Shown here: piece by piece, positions 27,864-37,068 of the stretch
Layout of the letters: each line of letters begins with the position of its first letter
Numbering within the stretch: position 1 is the stretch's first letter
DNA from: Blattabacterium cuenoti
GTDB lineage: Bacteria > Bacteroidota > Bacteroidia > Flavobacteriales > Blattabacteriaceae
DNA: 64,000 nt
Assembly: GCF_014252435.1 (NCBI RefSeq)
Contig: NZ_CP059220.1
Location: 434,001-498,000, forward strand
Reading direction: 5' to 3'
The notes under the pieces: generated by a model
What the model was told of the DNA's origin: nothing
The model's database searches: none
Seen by the model: only the letters and a program-made list of their open reading frames with translations
Program-made: the position numbers and the translations under genes

Positions 27864-28538
27864 TCACCAATATATAATTGATTTTCCCATTTTTTTTAAG
27901 AAAATATTAGTTTTTAAAAAATGTTGAGATCCGAAAAAACCAAGATGAGCGGATAATGGAGATGGATGTGATGTTGTTAAAATATAATGATGATTGAATG
28001 AATTAATTAAAAAATATTTTTTCATAGCATATTTTCCCCATAATAGAAATACAATATGACTTTTTTTATTAGAAATCAATCTAATGATTTGATCTGTAAA
28101 AAATTCCCATCCTATATTTTTATGAGAGTGAGGATGACCTTTTCTTACTGTTAAAATAGAATTTAACAATAAAATTCCTTGTTTAGCCCAATGAACTAAA
28201 GAACCACTATAAGGAACATAATTTGGATTCAAACAATTTTTGATTTCTGTAAAAATGTTTTTTAAAGATGGAGGAAATACAACTCCATTTGGAACTGAAA
28301 AACATAAACCATCAGCTTGATTCTCATTATAGTATGGATCTTGTCCTAATAAAACTACTTTGAGTTTTTGAAAAGAACAATATTTTAATGACAATAAAAT
28401 ATTTTTTTTTTTTGGATAACATGTAAAATTTTGATATTCTATACTTAAAAAATTCATTAATTTTTGAAAATAATGTTTTTTATATTCTCTTTGTAAAAAA
28501 ATATTCCAACTATATTCTCTTTTAAAAAAATTAGTCAT
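27864..28538 (-). CDS. ung: Uracil-DNA glycosylase
   Basis: Ung removes uracil from DNA. From the ATG at 28538 the product has 224 residues. Motifs are [22 protein letters not shown], with the catalytic Asp in [21 protein letters not shown], and [15 protein letters not shown] with the catalytic His. The usual GQDPYHG reads GQDPYYN here, a change at a non-catalytic His that packs near the active site. An ATG 20 codons upstream (28598) would overlap the ferredoxin gene by 68 bases; the inner one overlaps by 8 and fits the family better. Confidence 0.93.
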   Translation of the reverse strand: MTNFFKREYSWNIFLQREYKKHYFQKLMNFLSIEYQNFTCYPKKKNILLSLKYCSFQKLKVVLLGQDPYYNENQADGLCFSVPNGVVFPPSLKNIFTEIKNCLNPNYVPYSGSLVHWAKQGILLLNSILTVRKGHPHSHKNIGWEFFTDQIIRLISNKKSHIVFLLWGKYAMKKYFLINSFNHHYILTTSHPSPLSAHLGFFGSQHFLKTNIFLKKMGKSIIYW

Positions 28539-28872
28539 AAATTTTTTTTTTATGCAAAAAAAAATATTTTTTTTTAAGATATTTCTTTGTTTCTTCATTT
28601 TTTTTATCTAGAATGCAGCAATTTACTGGACAAACCTCAATACATTGAGGTTTGTCAAAAAAACCAACACATTCCGTACATTTTTCTGAAACAATAAAAT
28701 AAATATTTTGTTTAATAGGTTTTTGAAAAATAGTAAAATCTTTTCCATTTTTTTTTAAAGAAGTTCCATCAGACATTTTCCATGCTTTTCCACCTTCATA
28801 AATAGCTTGATTTGGACATTCTATCTCACAAGCGCCACAATTAATACATTCTTTTGTTATTTTGATAGACAT
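28531..28872 (-). CDS. 4Fe-4S dicluster ferredoxin
   Basis: This 113-residue soluble electron carrier has two [4Fe-4S] cluster motifs: [12 protein letters not shown] with Cys9, 12, 15 and 19, and a second set [18 protein letters not shown] in which the spacing between the second and third Cys is enlarged, as in the Alvin/YfhL-type ferredoxins. The partner enzymes cannot be told from context. It overlaps ung by 8 bases and has the long gene-free stretch upstream. Confidence 0.92.
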   Translation of the reverse strand: MSIKITKECINCGACEIECPNQAIYEGGKAWKMSDGTSLKKNGKDFTIFQKPIKQNIYFIVSEKCTECVGFFDKPQCIEVCPVNCCILDKKNEETKKYLKKKYFFLHKKKIYD

Positions 28873-29747
28873 ATAATGAAAATTAATAAAATTATAATTT
28901 AATGAATTAGGGATTTTCGTGAAAACGTTTTTTCGTTTCTATAAATAGAATAAATTTTTCAATAAAAATTTTATAAAAATCGTCCTATTTTGACAAGTGG
29001 TTTTTGAAAAAAATTCATTAAGGAATATTTTCTGTTGATAGAATATATGAAAAAAAAAGTTAAATAGATAAAATTTTTTCTTAAAGAAAAAAAAATAAAA
29101 AACGTTTTGTTTATTATACTTGTCCGGATTTCACTAATAAAATTTTACGATTGGTTATTTGTGATTTGATCAAGATACAATCTAATAATTAATATGCTAT
29201 ATAAAACAATTTATTATGAACTTTTTTTCATAACATATTAATTTATATAAATTCTAATATAAAAAATTGAATAAAATTTACGAATATAATTTGTAATAAC
29301 GAATTTGATTCGATAATAAAAACGAAAAATAATAATAGATATTGATATTTTGAATATTATTTCCAAATATATCCATTTCTATTAAAAAAGAATAATATTT
29401 CTATATCCGTTTTACAACAACACAAAAAAAATATTTTTCAATCTAAATAAAAATATATTTTATGAATAATGATTCATATTCTTATTCAATTTATCAATTG
29501 AATAATCATTCCATATTGAAAACACAATTTTGTAATCTTTAAATAACGGAAAAAAATATAATAATCCAATGTTCGTTTTTGATTACAATTGTTATAATAA
29601 TTTAAAAAAAGGAAAAAATGTTCTTTCAAAAAATCATAAATGTATACACATTTTTTGAAAGAAAAAAAACCTTTTGATAAAAAAAAATATCCAAATTCAA
29701 AACATGATTTTGATAATATTGACACACTGAATTTTTTAAATGAATAA
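28873..29747. other. Longest gene-free stretch of the window, with several hairpins
   Basis: These 875 bases between the end of ribD and the ferredoxin gene hold no recognisable protein or RNA gene. They carry small perfect inverted repeats at 29214-29233, 29461-29478 and 29482-29505, and two copies of the palindrome AAAACGTTTT (28922-28931 and 29099-29108). An open frame of 91 codons on the minus strand (29486-29761) is Phe/Tyr/Lys-rich, contains one hairpin and overlaps ribD; I do not consider it a gene. The stretch may be an eroded gene, a terminator plus promoter region, or part of an origin. Confidence 0.6.
29461..29505. repeat. Tandem perfect hairpins downstream of ribD
   Basis: TATGAAT-AATG-ATTCATA (29461-29478) is a 7-bp hairpin with a four-base loop; TTATTCAATT-TATC-AATTGAATAA (29482-29505) is a 10-bp hairpin with a four-base loop. 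They are three bases apart. They could end or stabilise the transcript of the tRNA-Val-rpsU-aroE-ribD unit that comes from the right. Confidence 0.6.
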
Positions 29748-30785
29748 TTATTTATATACAAAATTTATTTTATTATCATGTGATAGTATACAAATAGATA
29801 TTGTTCTATTAATATTTATTTTTTTATACATTAATCCTTTTACTTTAGGAGATAGGATTCCATTACTTAAATAAATATTAAAAGTAGTAATACGACATTC
29901 GTCCCAAATATTTTTTTTAAGAAAACTTTTTATGATTTTATTTTCTTCATTTATGATAAAAGATTGTATTTTTTTTTGATATAAAAATTTTAATACTTTT
30001 TCTATCATGTTTTTTTTAAAAGATATTTGGATGTATTCTACATTTTCTTTGTCATTTTTTTTTTTTTCACTGAAAATAATAGTCCTCAATTTTTCATTGA
30101 AAAGGAAAAATCGATTCGTTATTGATAATTTTTGATCAAAAAAAATTTGAATAGAATGAACATTATTCCAGTTTATCAATTTCCGATTTAAATTTTTTTT
30201 TCCTATTAAGAAACTATTCTCTTCAATTTTCCATTTAGAAAATAATTCTATACAGTACTTATCACTAGTAAGTGTATTTTTTCCATATGGAAAAAATATA
30301 AAACCATCTATACTTTGAGACCATGTTAAAATAATATAAGGTCTTTTTTTTTCATAGAAAGTAAAAAAACGTTTATTTAAATGATAACATTCATATTTCA
30401 AAAAATTTTCAATAACTATTACTCCATATTTTTTCAATTCTTTTCCTAAATTATTAAATTTATAAAATGGATTTTTTATACCTATTATTACTTTTGAAAG
30501 TTTATTTTTTATGATTAAGTTTATACCATTATAAAAATTTTGATAAGAAAAATAGAATTCCAATGTGATATATAACGTAGATTTTTTTAACAAATCTTTA
30601 TCTTTCATTCTATTAATAGCTTGTTCAATTGGAAGTTCATTTTTTTGGTTATCAAACCAAGATTCCGAAATAATTTTTCCATTTTTTTCTATGACACATC
30701 CTAACATTGGATGAGGATAAGTAGATCCTAATCCGTTTTTAGCTAATTGAATGGCCCTCATCATAAAAATTTTTTTTTTTTCCAC
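29748..30785 (-). CDS. ribD: RibD-like protein with a degenerate active site (likely inactive)
   Basis: RibD normally deaminates and then reduces the pyrimidine intermediate of riboflavin synthesis. The 345-residue product aligns along its length with Bacteroidetes RibD: AIQLAKNGLGSTYPHPMLGCVI (10-32), STLYITLE (69-76), NKRFFTFYEKKRPYIILTWSQSIDG. The deaminase zinc site is gone: the His of the HAE motif is absent (ELPIEQAI, 50-57), and in the PCSHxGxTPPC block both Cys are replaced (Tyr78, Gly87). The reductase part has also lost the TVxxDxP segment after LIGKK. The frame is still open, so this is probably a gene in early decay or with another role. The start is GTG at 30785; ATG at 30764 is an alternative. 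It lies 3 bases after aroE. Confidence 0.75.
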   Translation of the reverse strand: MEKKKIFMMRAIQLAKNGLGSTYPHPMLGCVIEKNGKIISESWFDNQKNELPIEQAINRMKDKDLLKKSTLYITLEFYFSYQNFYNGINLIIKNKLSKVIIGIKNPFYKFNNLGKELKKYGVIVIENFLKYECYHLNKRFFTFYEKKRPYIILTWSQSIDGFIFFPYGKNTLTSDKYCIELFSKWKIEENSFLIGKKNLNRKLINWNNVHSIQIFFDQKLSITNRFFLFNEKLRTIIFSEKKKNDKENVEYIQISFKKNMIEKVLKFLYQKKIQSFIINEENKIIKSFLKKNIWDECRITTFNIYLSNGILSPKVKGLMYKKININRTISICILSHDNKINFVYK

Positions 30786-30788
30786 TTA

Positions 30789-31562
30789 TTATAAATTGTT
30801 ATTATTCCATATTTTCCAAGATTCTTCTGCTTGAATGTATAACATCTCTAATCCATTTTTAATGGTAGCTCCATTTTTCTCTCCTTTCCTTAGAAATAAA
30901 GTTTTATTGGGATTATAAACTAAATCATAAAAATAATGTTGATCAGATATATATTGATATGGTAAAGGTGGAAAACTATTTATATTTGGATATGTACCCA
31001 ATGGAGTGCAATTGATAATAATTCTATATTCCTTTAATAAATTTTTATTGATATCCTCATAAATTAACATTCCTTTTTGTTTTTTTCTCGATATATATTG
31101 ATACTTGATTTTCCATTTTTTTAGGACATATGAAATGGATTTAGATACACCGCCAGTGCCTAAAATTAAAGCTTTCAATGTATTTTTAGAATACAAAATT
31201 TGATTTATATTTTTTATGAAAGATCCTTCAAATCCAATATAATCCGTATTATATCCTATTTTTTCATATTTATTTATTTTTATTACGTTGACAGATCCTA
31301 TTTTTTTTGCTATAGAATTAATTTTTGTTAAATATGGAATAATACTTTTTTTATAAGGAATAGTTACATTACATCCTTTTATGTAAGGATTTTTAAAAAT
31401 GGAATCAACTTGTTTGATATCTGGAATATCATAAATAACATAATAACAATTATTTATTGATTCTTTTTTAAATTTATTTAAAAAGAAATTCTTTGAAAAA
31501 GAATAATGTATTTTTTTTCCAATTAATCCAAAAATGGATTGATATTTATCTTGACCAAACAT
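30789..31562 (-). CDS. aroE: Shikimate dehydrogenase
   Basis: AroE reduces 3-dehydroshikimate to shikimate with NADPH in the aromatic amino acid pathway. The 257-residue product has the substrate-binding serines in HYSFSK, the catalytic Lys in NVTIPYKK, the Asp in GYNTDYIGFEGS, a slightly altered NADP loop LGTGGVSKSISYVLK, NCTPLGTYPN and the closing GLEMLYIQAEESWKIW. All catalytic residues are present, in contrast to ribD just downstream. It is probably cotranscribed with rpsU and ribD. Confidence 0.94.
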   Translation of the reverse strand: MFGQDKYQSIFGLIGKKIHYSFSKNFFLNKFKKESINNCYYVIYDIPDIKQVDSIFKNPYIKGCNVTIPYKKSIIPYLTKINSIAKKIGSVNVIKINKYEKIGYNTDYIGFEGSFIKNINQILYSKNTLKALILGTGGVSKSISYVLKKWKIKYQYISRKKQKGMLIYEDINKNLLKEYRIIINCTPLGTYPNINSFPPLPYQYISDQHYFYDLVYNPNKTLFLRKGEKNGATIKNGLEMLYIQAEESWKIWNNNNL

Positions 31563-31585
31563 GTAAATTTAAATATCTATTTTAT

Positions 31586-31783
31586 TTATTCTTCATTTTT
31601 GATCCTCATTTTTTCTCGATATATAGCTCTTAAAATTTCATTTCTTCTTTCTTCTGAAGGTTTAACAAACTGTTGTCTTTCTCTAAATTCTTTCAAAACT
31701 CGAGTTTTATCAAACTTTTTTTTACTTTTTTTTAAAGCTTTATCTATGGATTCCCCTTCTCTAACGTTTATAATTAAAATCAT
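31586..31783 (-). CDS. rpsU: 30S ribosomal protein S21
   Basis: S21 is a small basic protein near the 3' end of 16S rRNA. The 65-residue product has the family pattern: VREGESIDKALKKSKKKFDKT, then the Arg-rich KEFRERQQFVKPSEERR. Its length is typical. It follows tRNA-Val by 49 bases and precedes aroE. Confidence 0.95.
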   Translation of the reverse strand: MILIINVREGESIDKALKKSKKKFDKTRVLKEFRERQQFVKPSEERRNEILRAIYREKMRIKNEE

Positions 31784-31832
31784 AAAAAAATATAAATAGT
31801 TTTTTATTAAAATAATAAATTATTTTTAATAG

Positions 31833-31907
31833 TGGACATTATCGGATTTGAACCGATGACCTTTACTCTGTCAAAGTAATGCTCTAAACCAACTAAGCTA
31901 AATGTCC
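31833..31907 (-). tRNA. tRNA-Val (GAC anticodon)
   Basis: Cloverleaf on the minus strand: acceptor GGACATT/AATGTCC, D arm GCTT/GAGC with one G-U, anticodon stem TTACT/AGTAA with loop TTGACAG (anticodon GAC), T arm ATCGG-TTCAAAT-CCGAT, discriminator A. It is first in the tRNA-Val-rpsU-aroE-ribD unit. Confidence 0.95.
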
Positions 31908-31922
31908 TATAATTTTTTTTAA

Positions 31923-31930
31923 CAAAATTA
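31923..31930 (-). promoter_or_regulatory. Possible -7 box for tRNA-Val and rpsU
   Basis: On the minus strand TAATTTTG matches TAnnTTTG and lies 15 bases before the tRNA-Val 5' end, a sensible distance. No TTTG is found 19-21 bases further upstream, so support is partial. Confidence 0.35.
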
Positions 31931-31947
31931 AATATTTTTTTATAATA

Positions 31948-34038
31948 GTGAATGTAATTAATCATTTAAAAAAAGATTCTATTTTTGATAAACCAATAAA
32001 ATACTTAAAAGGATTAAGTACAAAAAAAGCTGATTTATTTAATTCAATACTTCATATATATACATATGAAGATTTTCTTTGCTTTTATCCTAAAAAATAT
32101 ATTTTTTTTATAAAAAAAAATATATCCGAAATTTCTATTAAAAACGATTTTTATATACAAGTAACAGGTATCATAACAGATATAAAGGAAATCAATGGTA
32201 AAACTAAAAAAATATTAATAGCACGTTTAGAAGATCGAACTGGATTTATTGAATTATTATGGTTTCGTAAAATTCACCTTTTTAAAAATTTTAAGAAAAA
32301 TAGACCTTTAATTGTATTAGGAAAAATATTCTTTTTTCAAAAGAAAATTCAAATTATTCACCCAAAAGTATACGATATAAATTCTTTTAAAAGAAGATTG
32401 TTTTTATATCCTATTTATCATATACCTCAGTCCTTAAAAAAAAAAGGAATTAATAATTCTTTTATTATTAAATTATTAGATAATTTAATAAAAGAATTAG
32501 AATTATATAAAAATTATTTTTTCTTTCAAAAAATTTTGAAAAAAAAAATAATGTCTAAAAAAGAATCTTTAATTCAAATTCACTTTCCAAAATCTTCAAA
32601 TTGTTTATTAAAAGCAAAATATTTATTAAAATTTGAAAAACTTCTATTATTGAAATTAAAATCCTTATCAAAAAGAACTTTTTTCAGGAGTAAACCATTT
32701 TATAAAATAGGAAAAAAATTTTTTATGTTTTATAAAAAATTTTTACCATTTAATTTAACTAATGATCAAAAAAAAGCTTTTAAAGAAATTTGGATCGATT
32801 TAAAAAAACCAATTCAAATGCATCGTCTATTACAAGGAGATGTAGGATCTGGAAAAACAATAGTAGCTATACTAACTATTTTAGTTGCATTAGAAAATGG
32901 ATATCAATCATGTATTATGACTCCTACAGAAGTATTAGCTATTCAACATTATCAATATATAAAAAAAATATTTCAAAAAATCGGAATTAATCAAATAGAA
33001 TTATTAACTGGAAATATATCTAATTCAATACGAAATAAGATTTATCATCAATTATTAACAGGAAAAATTTCTATTATAATAGGAACACATTCTCTTATAC
33101 AAAAAAACATCAAATTTCAAAAACTAGGATTGGTAATAATAGATGAACAACAACGTTTTGGTGTCAAACAAATTAATACAATTTGTAATAGTTATAATAA
33201 TCAAAACCAATATTATCCTCATGTTTTAATTATGACGGCAACTCCAATACCTAGAACTTTAGCCAGAACTATTTACTGTACTTTAAATATTTCTATTATC
33301 AAAGAAAAACCCATAAAAAAAAAACCTATTAAAACTATCCATTTACACAATGAAGAAAAAAATAAAGCTTTTGAAATCATAGAAAATGAAATTGTAAAAG
33401 GAAGACAAGTATATATTGTTTATCCAACGATCAGTCAATCTTTTCATAAAAAATATGAAAATTTAATGATAGGATATAATAAAATAAAAACAAAATTTCA
33501 AAATCTAAAAAATCAAATTGGAATATTACATGGAAGAATGAATACTGAAGAAAAAAAAATACAAATTCATCAATTTATTTGTGGAATAACAAAGATAATG
33601 ACAACAACTACAATAATAGAAGTAGGATTAGATATACCCAATGCTACTGTTATAATGATAGAAAATGCAAATTTTTTTGGATTATCACAATTACATCAAT
33701 TACGAGGAAGAGTTGGTAGAGGCCTTCATCAAAGTTATTGTTTATTAATTACTAATAACAAAATTAGTATAGATGGTATTGGTAGAATGAATAGATTATG
33801 TAAAATTAATAATGGATTCGAAATATCAAAAGAAGATTTAAAAATCAGGGGTATAGGTGATTTAACTGGTATAAAACAAAGTGGAAAAAAATATTTTCCT
33901 ATGGTAAATTTTACAAATGATATAAAATTAATAAAAAAGGTGAATTCAATTGCTAAAATTTTTTTAATAAAAAATCCTCATTTTATGAAAAAAAATAGAT
34001 CTTTTATTCAAAATGTTATGAAATATATAATAAATTAA
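31948..34038 (+). CDS. recG: ATP-dependent DNA helicase RecG
   Basis: RecG regresses stalled forks and processes branched DNA. The 696-residue product has the N-terminal wedge domain, then the helicase with Walker A GDVGSGKT (about 298-305), TPTEVLA, the DEAD-like box DEQQRFG (usually DEQHRFG), TATPIPRT, and the C-terminal TTTIIEVGLDIPNAT and QLRGRVGRG. The start is GTG at 31948. uvrD follows after three bases, so the two repair helicases form an operon. Confidence 0.95.
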   Translation: MNVINHLKKDSIFDKPIKYLKGLSTKKADLFNSILHIYTYEDFLCFYPKKYIFFIKKNISEISIKNDFYIQVTGIITDIKEINGKTKKILIARLEDRTGFIELLWFRKIHLFKNFKKNRPLIVLGKIFFFQKKIQIIHPKVYDINSFKRRLFLYPIYHIPQSLKKKGINNSFIIKLLDNLIKELELYKNYFFFQKILKKKIMSKKESLIQIHFPKSSNCLLKAKYLLKFEKLLLLKLKSLSKRTFFRSKPFYKIGKKFFMFYKKFLPFNLTNDQKKAFKEIWIDLKKPIQMHRLLQGDVGSGKTIVAILTILVALENGYQSCIMTPTEVLAIQHYQYIKKIFQKIGINQIELLTGNISNSIRNKIYHQLLTGKISIIIGTHSLIQKNIKFQKLGLVIIDEQQRFGVKQINTICNSYNNQNQYYPHVLIMTATPIPRTLARTIYCTLNISIIKEKPIKKKPIKTIHLHNEEKNKAFEIIENEIVKGRQVYIVYPTISQSFHKKYENLMIGYNKIKTKFQNLKNQIGILHGRMNTEEKKIQIHQFICGITKIMTTTTIIEVGLDIPNATVIMIENANFFGLSQLHQLRGRVGRGLHQSYCLLITNNKISIDGIGRMNRLCKINNGFEISKEDLKIRGIGDLTGIKQSGKKYFPMVNFTNDIKLIKKVNSIAKIFLIKNPHFMKKNRSFIQNVMKYIIN

Positions 34039-34041
34039 GTT

Positions 34042-36225
34042 ATGGATAACATTGATAAAAAACTAAGCGATATTCAAAAAAAAATAATAAAAACTATAAA
34101 TGGTCCAATACTTGTTCTCGCAGGAGCTGGTGCTGGAAAAACTAGGGTCATTACACATAGAATAACATATATGATTCGTAAAATCAAAATTCATCCTTCA
34201 AACATATTAGCATTAACTTTTACAAATAAAGCAGCTAAAGAAATGAAATATCGTATTTCTCAAATGATAAACGAATCTGATTTAAACCAAATAACAATTG
34301 GAACTTTTCATTCTATTTTTTCTAGTATCCTAAGAAAAGAAATTCACTGGATGGGATATCAATCAAATTATGTTATTTATGATCAACGAGATTCAGAAAA
34401 TCTTATAAAAAAAATATTAAAAGAAACAAATTTTGATAGAAAATTAAGACCAAAAGAAATAATGAATAGAATGTCTGAATATAAAAACAATTTATATTCT
34501 AGATCTTTAAATAAAAATTCAAATTGTTATGATAAAATATATTACTTATATATGAAACGATGTTTTCAAGCAAGAGCCTTAGATTTTGATGATATCCTAT
34601 TATATACCAATTGTCTATTTTTTTATTATCCAAATGTTCTTCATAAATATCAAATACAATTTAAATATATCCTTATTGATGAATATCAAGATACAAATTC
34701 TTCGCAAAACAATATTATAAAAAAATTATCTTATATACATCGAAATATATTTGCAGTAGGAGATGATGCTCAAAGTATATATTCTTTTCGTGGTGCAAAT
34801 ATTTCAAATATATTAAATTTTCATATAGATTATAAAAATGCCCAAGTATTTCGTTTAGAACAAAATTATCGATCGACTAATCATATTGTACAAGCTTCTA
34901 ATAATGTAATTTCTTTGAATAAACATCAAATTTTAAAAAAAATTTGGACAAATAATGAAAAAGGTGAAAAATTAGAAATACATAAATTTTCTTCAGAAGT
35001 AGAAGAATCAAAATTCATAGCATCTTCTATTATTTCTATAATAGAAAAAGATAAAAAAATACAATTTAAAAATTTTGCTATTCTTTATAGAACAAATTTT
35101 CAATCACAAATTATAGAATTTGCATTAAAAGAAAATAAAATTCCATATAAAATATATGGTAGTATTTCATTTGAAAATAGAAAAGAAATTCGAGATTTAT
35201 TTTCCTATTTTCGGATTATAGTGAATGAAAAAGATGAAGAATCATTAGTTCGTATTCTAAAAAAAAAAATAGGATATCAAAAAACTATTAATTCTATATT
35301 AGAAGCTTCTATTAAAACAAATCAAACTGTATATTTTATATTAAAAAATATAAAACATTACGGATTATTAAGAAAAAAAAAAACAATAGAAAATGTTGTA
35401 CAATTTATCTTGAAAATAGAAGAAATACGATCCAAATCATATGTTGAAAATGCTTATAAAATTGCAATAGAAATTGTTCATTTTTTTATTCAAGATAATG
35501 ATTCTTATGAATACAAAGATTTTCAATACATTATTGAATACATCTATTCTTATGTTCAAGAACAAAAAAATTTATTTCAAAAAAATAATATTCAATTATC
35601 AGATTTTTTACATCATTTTTACTTGGAAAAATACAATGAAAATATTATTGATCAAAAAAAAAATAATAAGCAGGATTATGTTTCATTAATGACTATACAT
35701 TTATCTAAGGGATTAGAGTTTTCTACTATTTTTGTAGCAGGATTAGAAGAGAAATTATTTCCTTCAAGATCAACTATGAATGATCCTATAAAAATAGAAG
35801 AAGAACGTCGTTTATTCTATGTTGCTTTAACAAGAGCAAAAAAAAAAGCAATATTATCTTATGCAGAAAATAGAACTTTATGGGGTAAAAAAAAAAAAAT
35901 GAATAAAAGCCGTTTTATTCATGAACTGATTCATAAAAGTGCCATCAATATTATAGAGGAAAAACCTCAATTAAAAAAATATATGAAATTAAATTCTTCA
36001 ATAAATAAATCGAATAACGACCAATTAATAAATCATGTATTCAATAATTTACAAATAAAAAAAGGAGTCAAAGTCTTTCATAAAAAATTTGGAATTGGTA
36101 CTATTATCAATATTCATTGTAATGAACAAATTGTTTCAATTAATTTTTTAAAAGTAGGAATAAAAAAAATATTATTAAGTTTAAATAAACTTTATATTTA
36201 CGAAGAAAAAATTAAAATTTCTTGA
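34042..36225 (+). CDS. uvrD: ATP-dependent DNA helicase UvrD/PcrA
   Basis: This superfamily 1 helicase removes UvrC-nicked strands and strips RecA or RNA polymerase. The 727-residue product has LVLAGAGAGKTRVITHRI (Walker A about 27-34), LTFTNKAAKEMKYR, GTFHSIF, LIDEYQDTN (about 212-220), FAVGDDAQSIYSFRGA, FRLEQNYRST, LMTIHLSKGLEF and VALTRAK. The C-terminal 60 residues form a small conserved FHKKFGIGTI domain. Whether to name it uvrD or pcrA cannot be decided from sequence alone. Confidence 0.95.
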   Translation: MDNIDKKLSDIQKKIIKTINGPILVLAGAGAGKTRVITHRITYMIRKIKIHPSNILALTFTNKAAKEMKYRISQMINESDLNQITIGTFHSIFSSILRKEIHWMGYQSNYVIYDQRDSENLIKKILKETNFDRKLRPKEIMNRMSEYKNNLYSRSLNKNSNCYDKIYYLYMKRCFQARALDFDDILLYTNCLFFYYPNVLHKYQIQFKYILIDEYQDTNSSQNNIIKKLSYIHRNIFAVGDDAQSIYSFRGANISNILNFHIDYKNAQVFRLEQNYRSTNHIVQASNNVISLNKHQILKKIWTNNEKGEKLEIHKFSSEVEESKFIASSIISIIEKDKKIQFKNFAILYRTNFQSQIIEFALKENKIPYKIYGSISFENRKEIRDLFSYFRIIVNEKDEESLVRILKKKIGYQKTINSILEASIKTNQTVYFILKNIKHYGLLRKKKTIENVVQFILKIEEIRSKSYVENAYKIAIEIVHFFIQDNDSYEYKDFQYIIEYIYSYVQEQKNLFQKNNIQLSDFLHHFYLEKYNENIIDQKKNNKQDYVSLMTIHLSKGLEFSTIFVAGLEEKLFPSRSTMNDPIKIEEERRLFYVALTRAKKKAILSYAENRTLWGKKKKMNKSRFIHELIHKSAINIIEEKPQLKKYMKLNSSINKSNNDQLINHVFNNLQIKKGVKVFHKKFGIGTIINIHCNEQIVSINFLKVGIKKILLSLNKLYIYEEKIKIS

Positions 36226-36295
36226 AATCAAATTGAATATTCAATAGAAAATTATCGGATTTCAAAGAAATTAAAAATTTAATTAATCTGTAATT

Positions 36296-36334
36296 AATAA
36301 TTTTTCAATTTTACAATTGATAATTATTTTTTTT
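36296..36334 (+). terminator. Intrinsic terminator after recG-uvrD
   Basis: AATAATT (36296-36302) pairs with AATTATT (36322-36328), and CAATT (36306-36310) pairs with AATTG (36315-36319) around loop TTAC, with a small internal loop. A T8 run ends the structure (36327-36334). It lies about 70 bases after the uvrD stop. Confidence 0.55.
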
Positions 36335-36468
36335 ATTAATATTAATGAGAATAATATAAAAGTTATATAGTTTTATAATTTTAATTCAATTTCATTTTGA
36401 ATAAAAAAGTAAAAAATATATGGTATGAACAAATATTATTTTTAGTATTCAAAAACAATAAAATTAAT

Positions 36469-37062
36469 ATGGAATATAATACTAATCGTTTGAAATTAAT
36501 AATACCAGAGTATGGTAGAAATATTCATAAAATGATAGATTATGCAGTACGAATAAAAAATAGAGATAAAAGAAATCGTTATGCATTAGGAATTATCAAA
36601 TTAATGACAGATTCTATTCATTTTAGATTAAAAAAAAATGTCCCTTACTTTCAACATAAATTATGGAATCAATTAATGATTATGTCCCAATATCAATTGG
36701 ATATAGATACTCCCTTTCCAAAACCAACTCCAAAAAAAAAAAAATTTTTTTATAAAAAAGTGGTATATCCCACGTATTTAATCAACTTTCGTTATTATGG
36801 AAAAATAATAAGGAACATGATCCATGTAGCTATTCATTGTAAAAATGAAAAAAAAAAAGAAGGATTATTTTATGCGATAGCAAATACCATGAAAAAAAAT
36901 TATATGAGATGGAATAAAAGTATAGTAGAAGATGAAGTGATATTTAAAGATTTAGAAAAATTGTCTGAAGGTAAAATATGTTTAAAAAATAACTTAATAA
37001 ATCCATTATTATATAAATTTTCTATTTTTAGGAAAAAAAATATTAAAAAAAAAAAAAGGTGA
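36469..37062 (+). CDS. DUF4290 family protein
   Basis: This protein of about 197 residues belongs to a family found in Bacteroidetes and known only by sequence. From the ATG at 36469 it starts MEYNTNRLKLIIPEYGRNIH, the usual family N-terminus, followed by helical Lys-rich stretches with PFPKPTPKKKKFFYKK and YPTYLINFRYYGK. The open frame extends 24 codons upstream to a TTG, but this part is not family-like. murA follows after 6 bases; the DUF4290-murA order recurs in Bacteroidetes, as I recall. Function is unknown. Two A13 runs lie in it (36732-36744 and 37045-37057). Confidence 0.85.
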   Translation: MEYNTNRLKLIIPEYGRNIHKMIDYAVRIKNRDKRNRYALGIIKLMTDSIHFRLKKNVPYFQHKLWNQLMIMSQYQLDIDTPFPKPTPKKKKFFYKKVVYPTYLINFRYYGKIIRNMIHVAIHCKNEKKKEGLFYAIANTMKKNYMRWNKSIVEDEVIFKDLEKLSEGKICLKNNLINPLLYKFSIFRKKNIKKKKR

Positions 37063-37068
37063 TAATAA

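Noticed and set aside
28922-29108. Two AAAACGTTTT palindromes as a regulatory repeat
   Set aside because: The same ten bases also occur near 22515 in iscS; with this composition they are easily due to chance.
29486-29761. 91-codon open frame on the minus strand after ribD
   Set aside because: It overlaps ribD, contains a perfect hairpin, is Phe/Tyr/Lys-rich as expected of translated AT-rich DNA, and resembles no protein I know.
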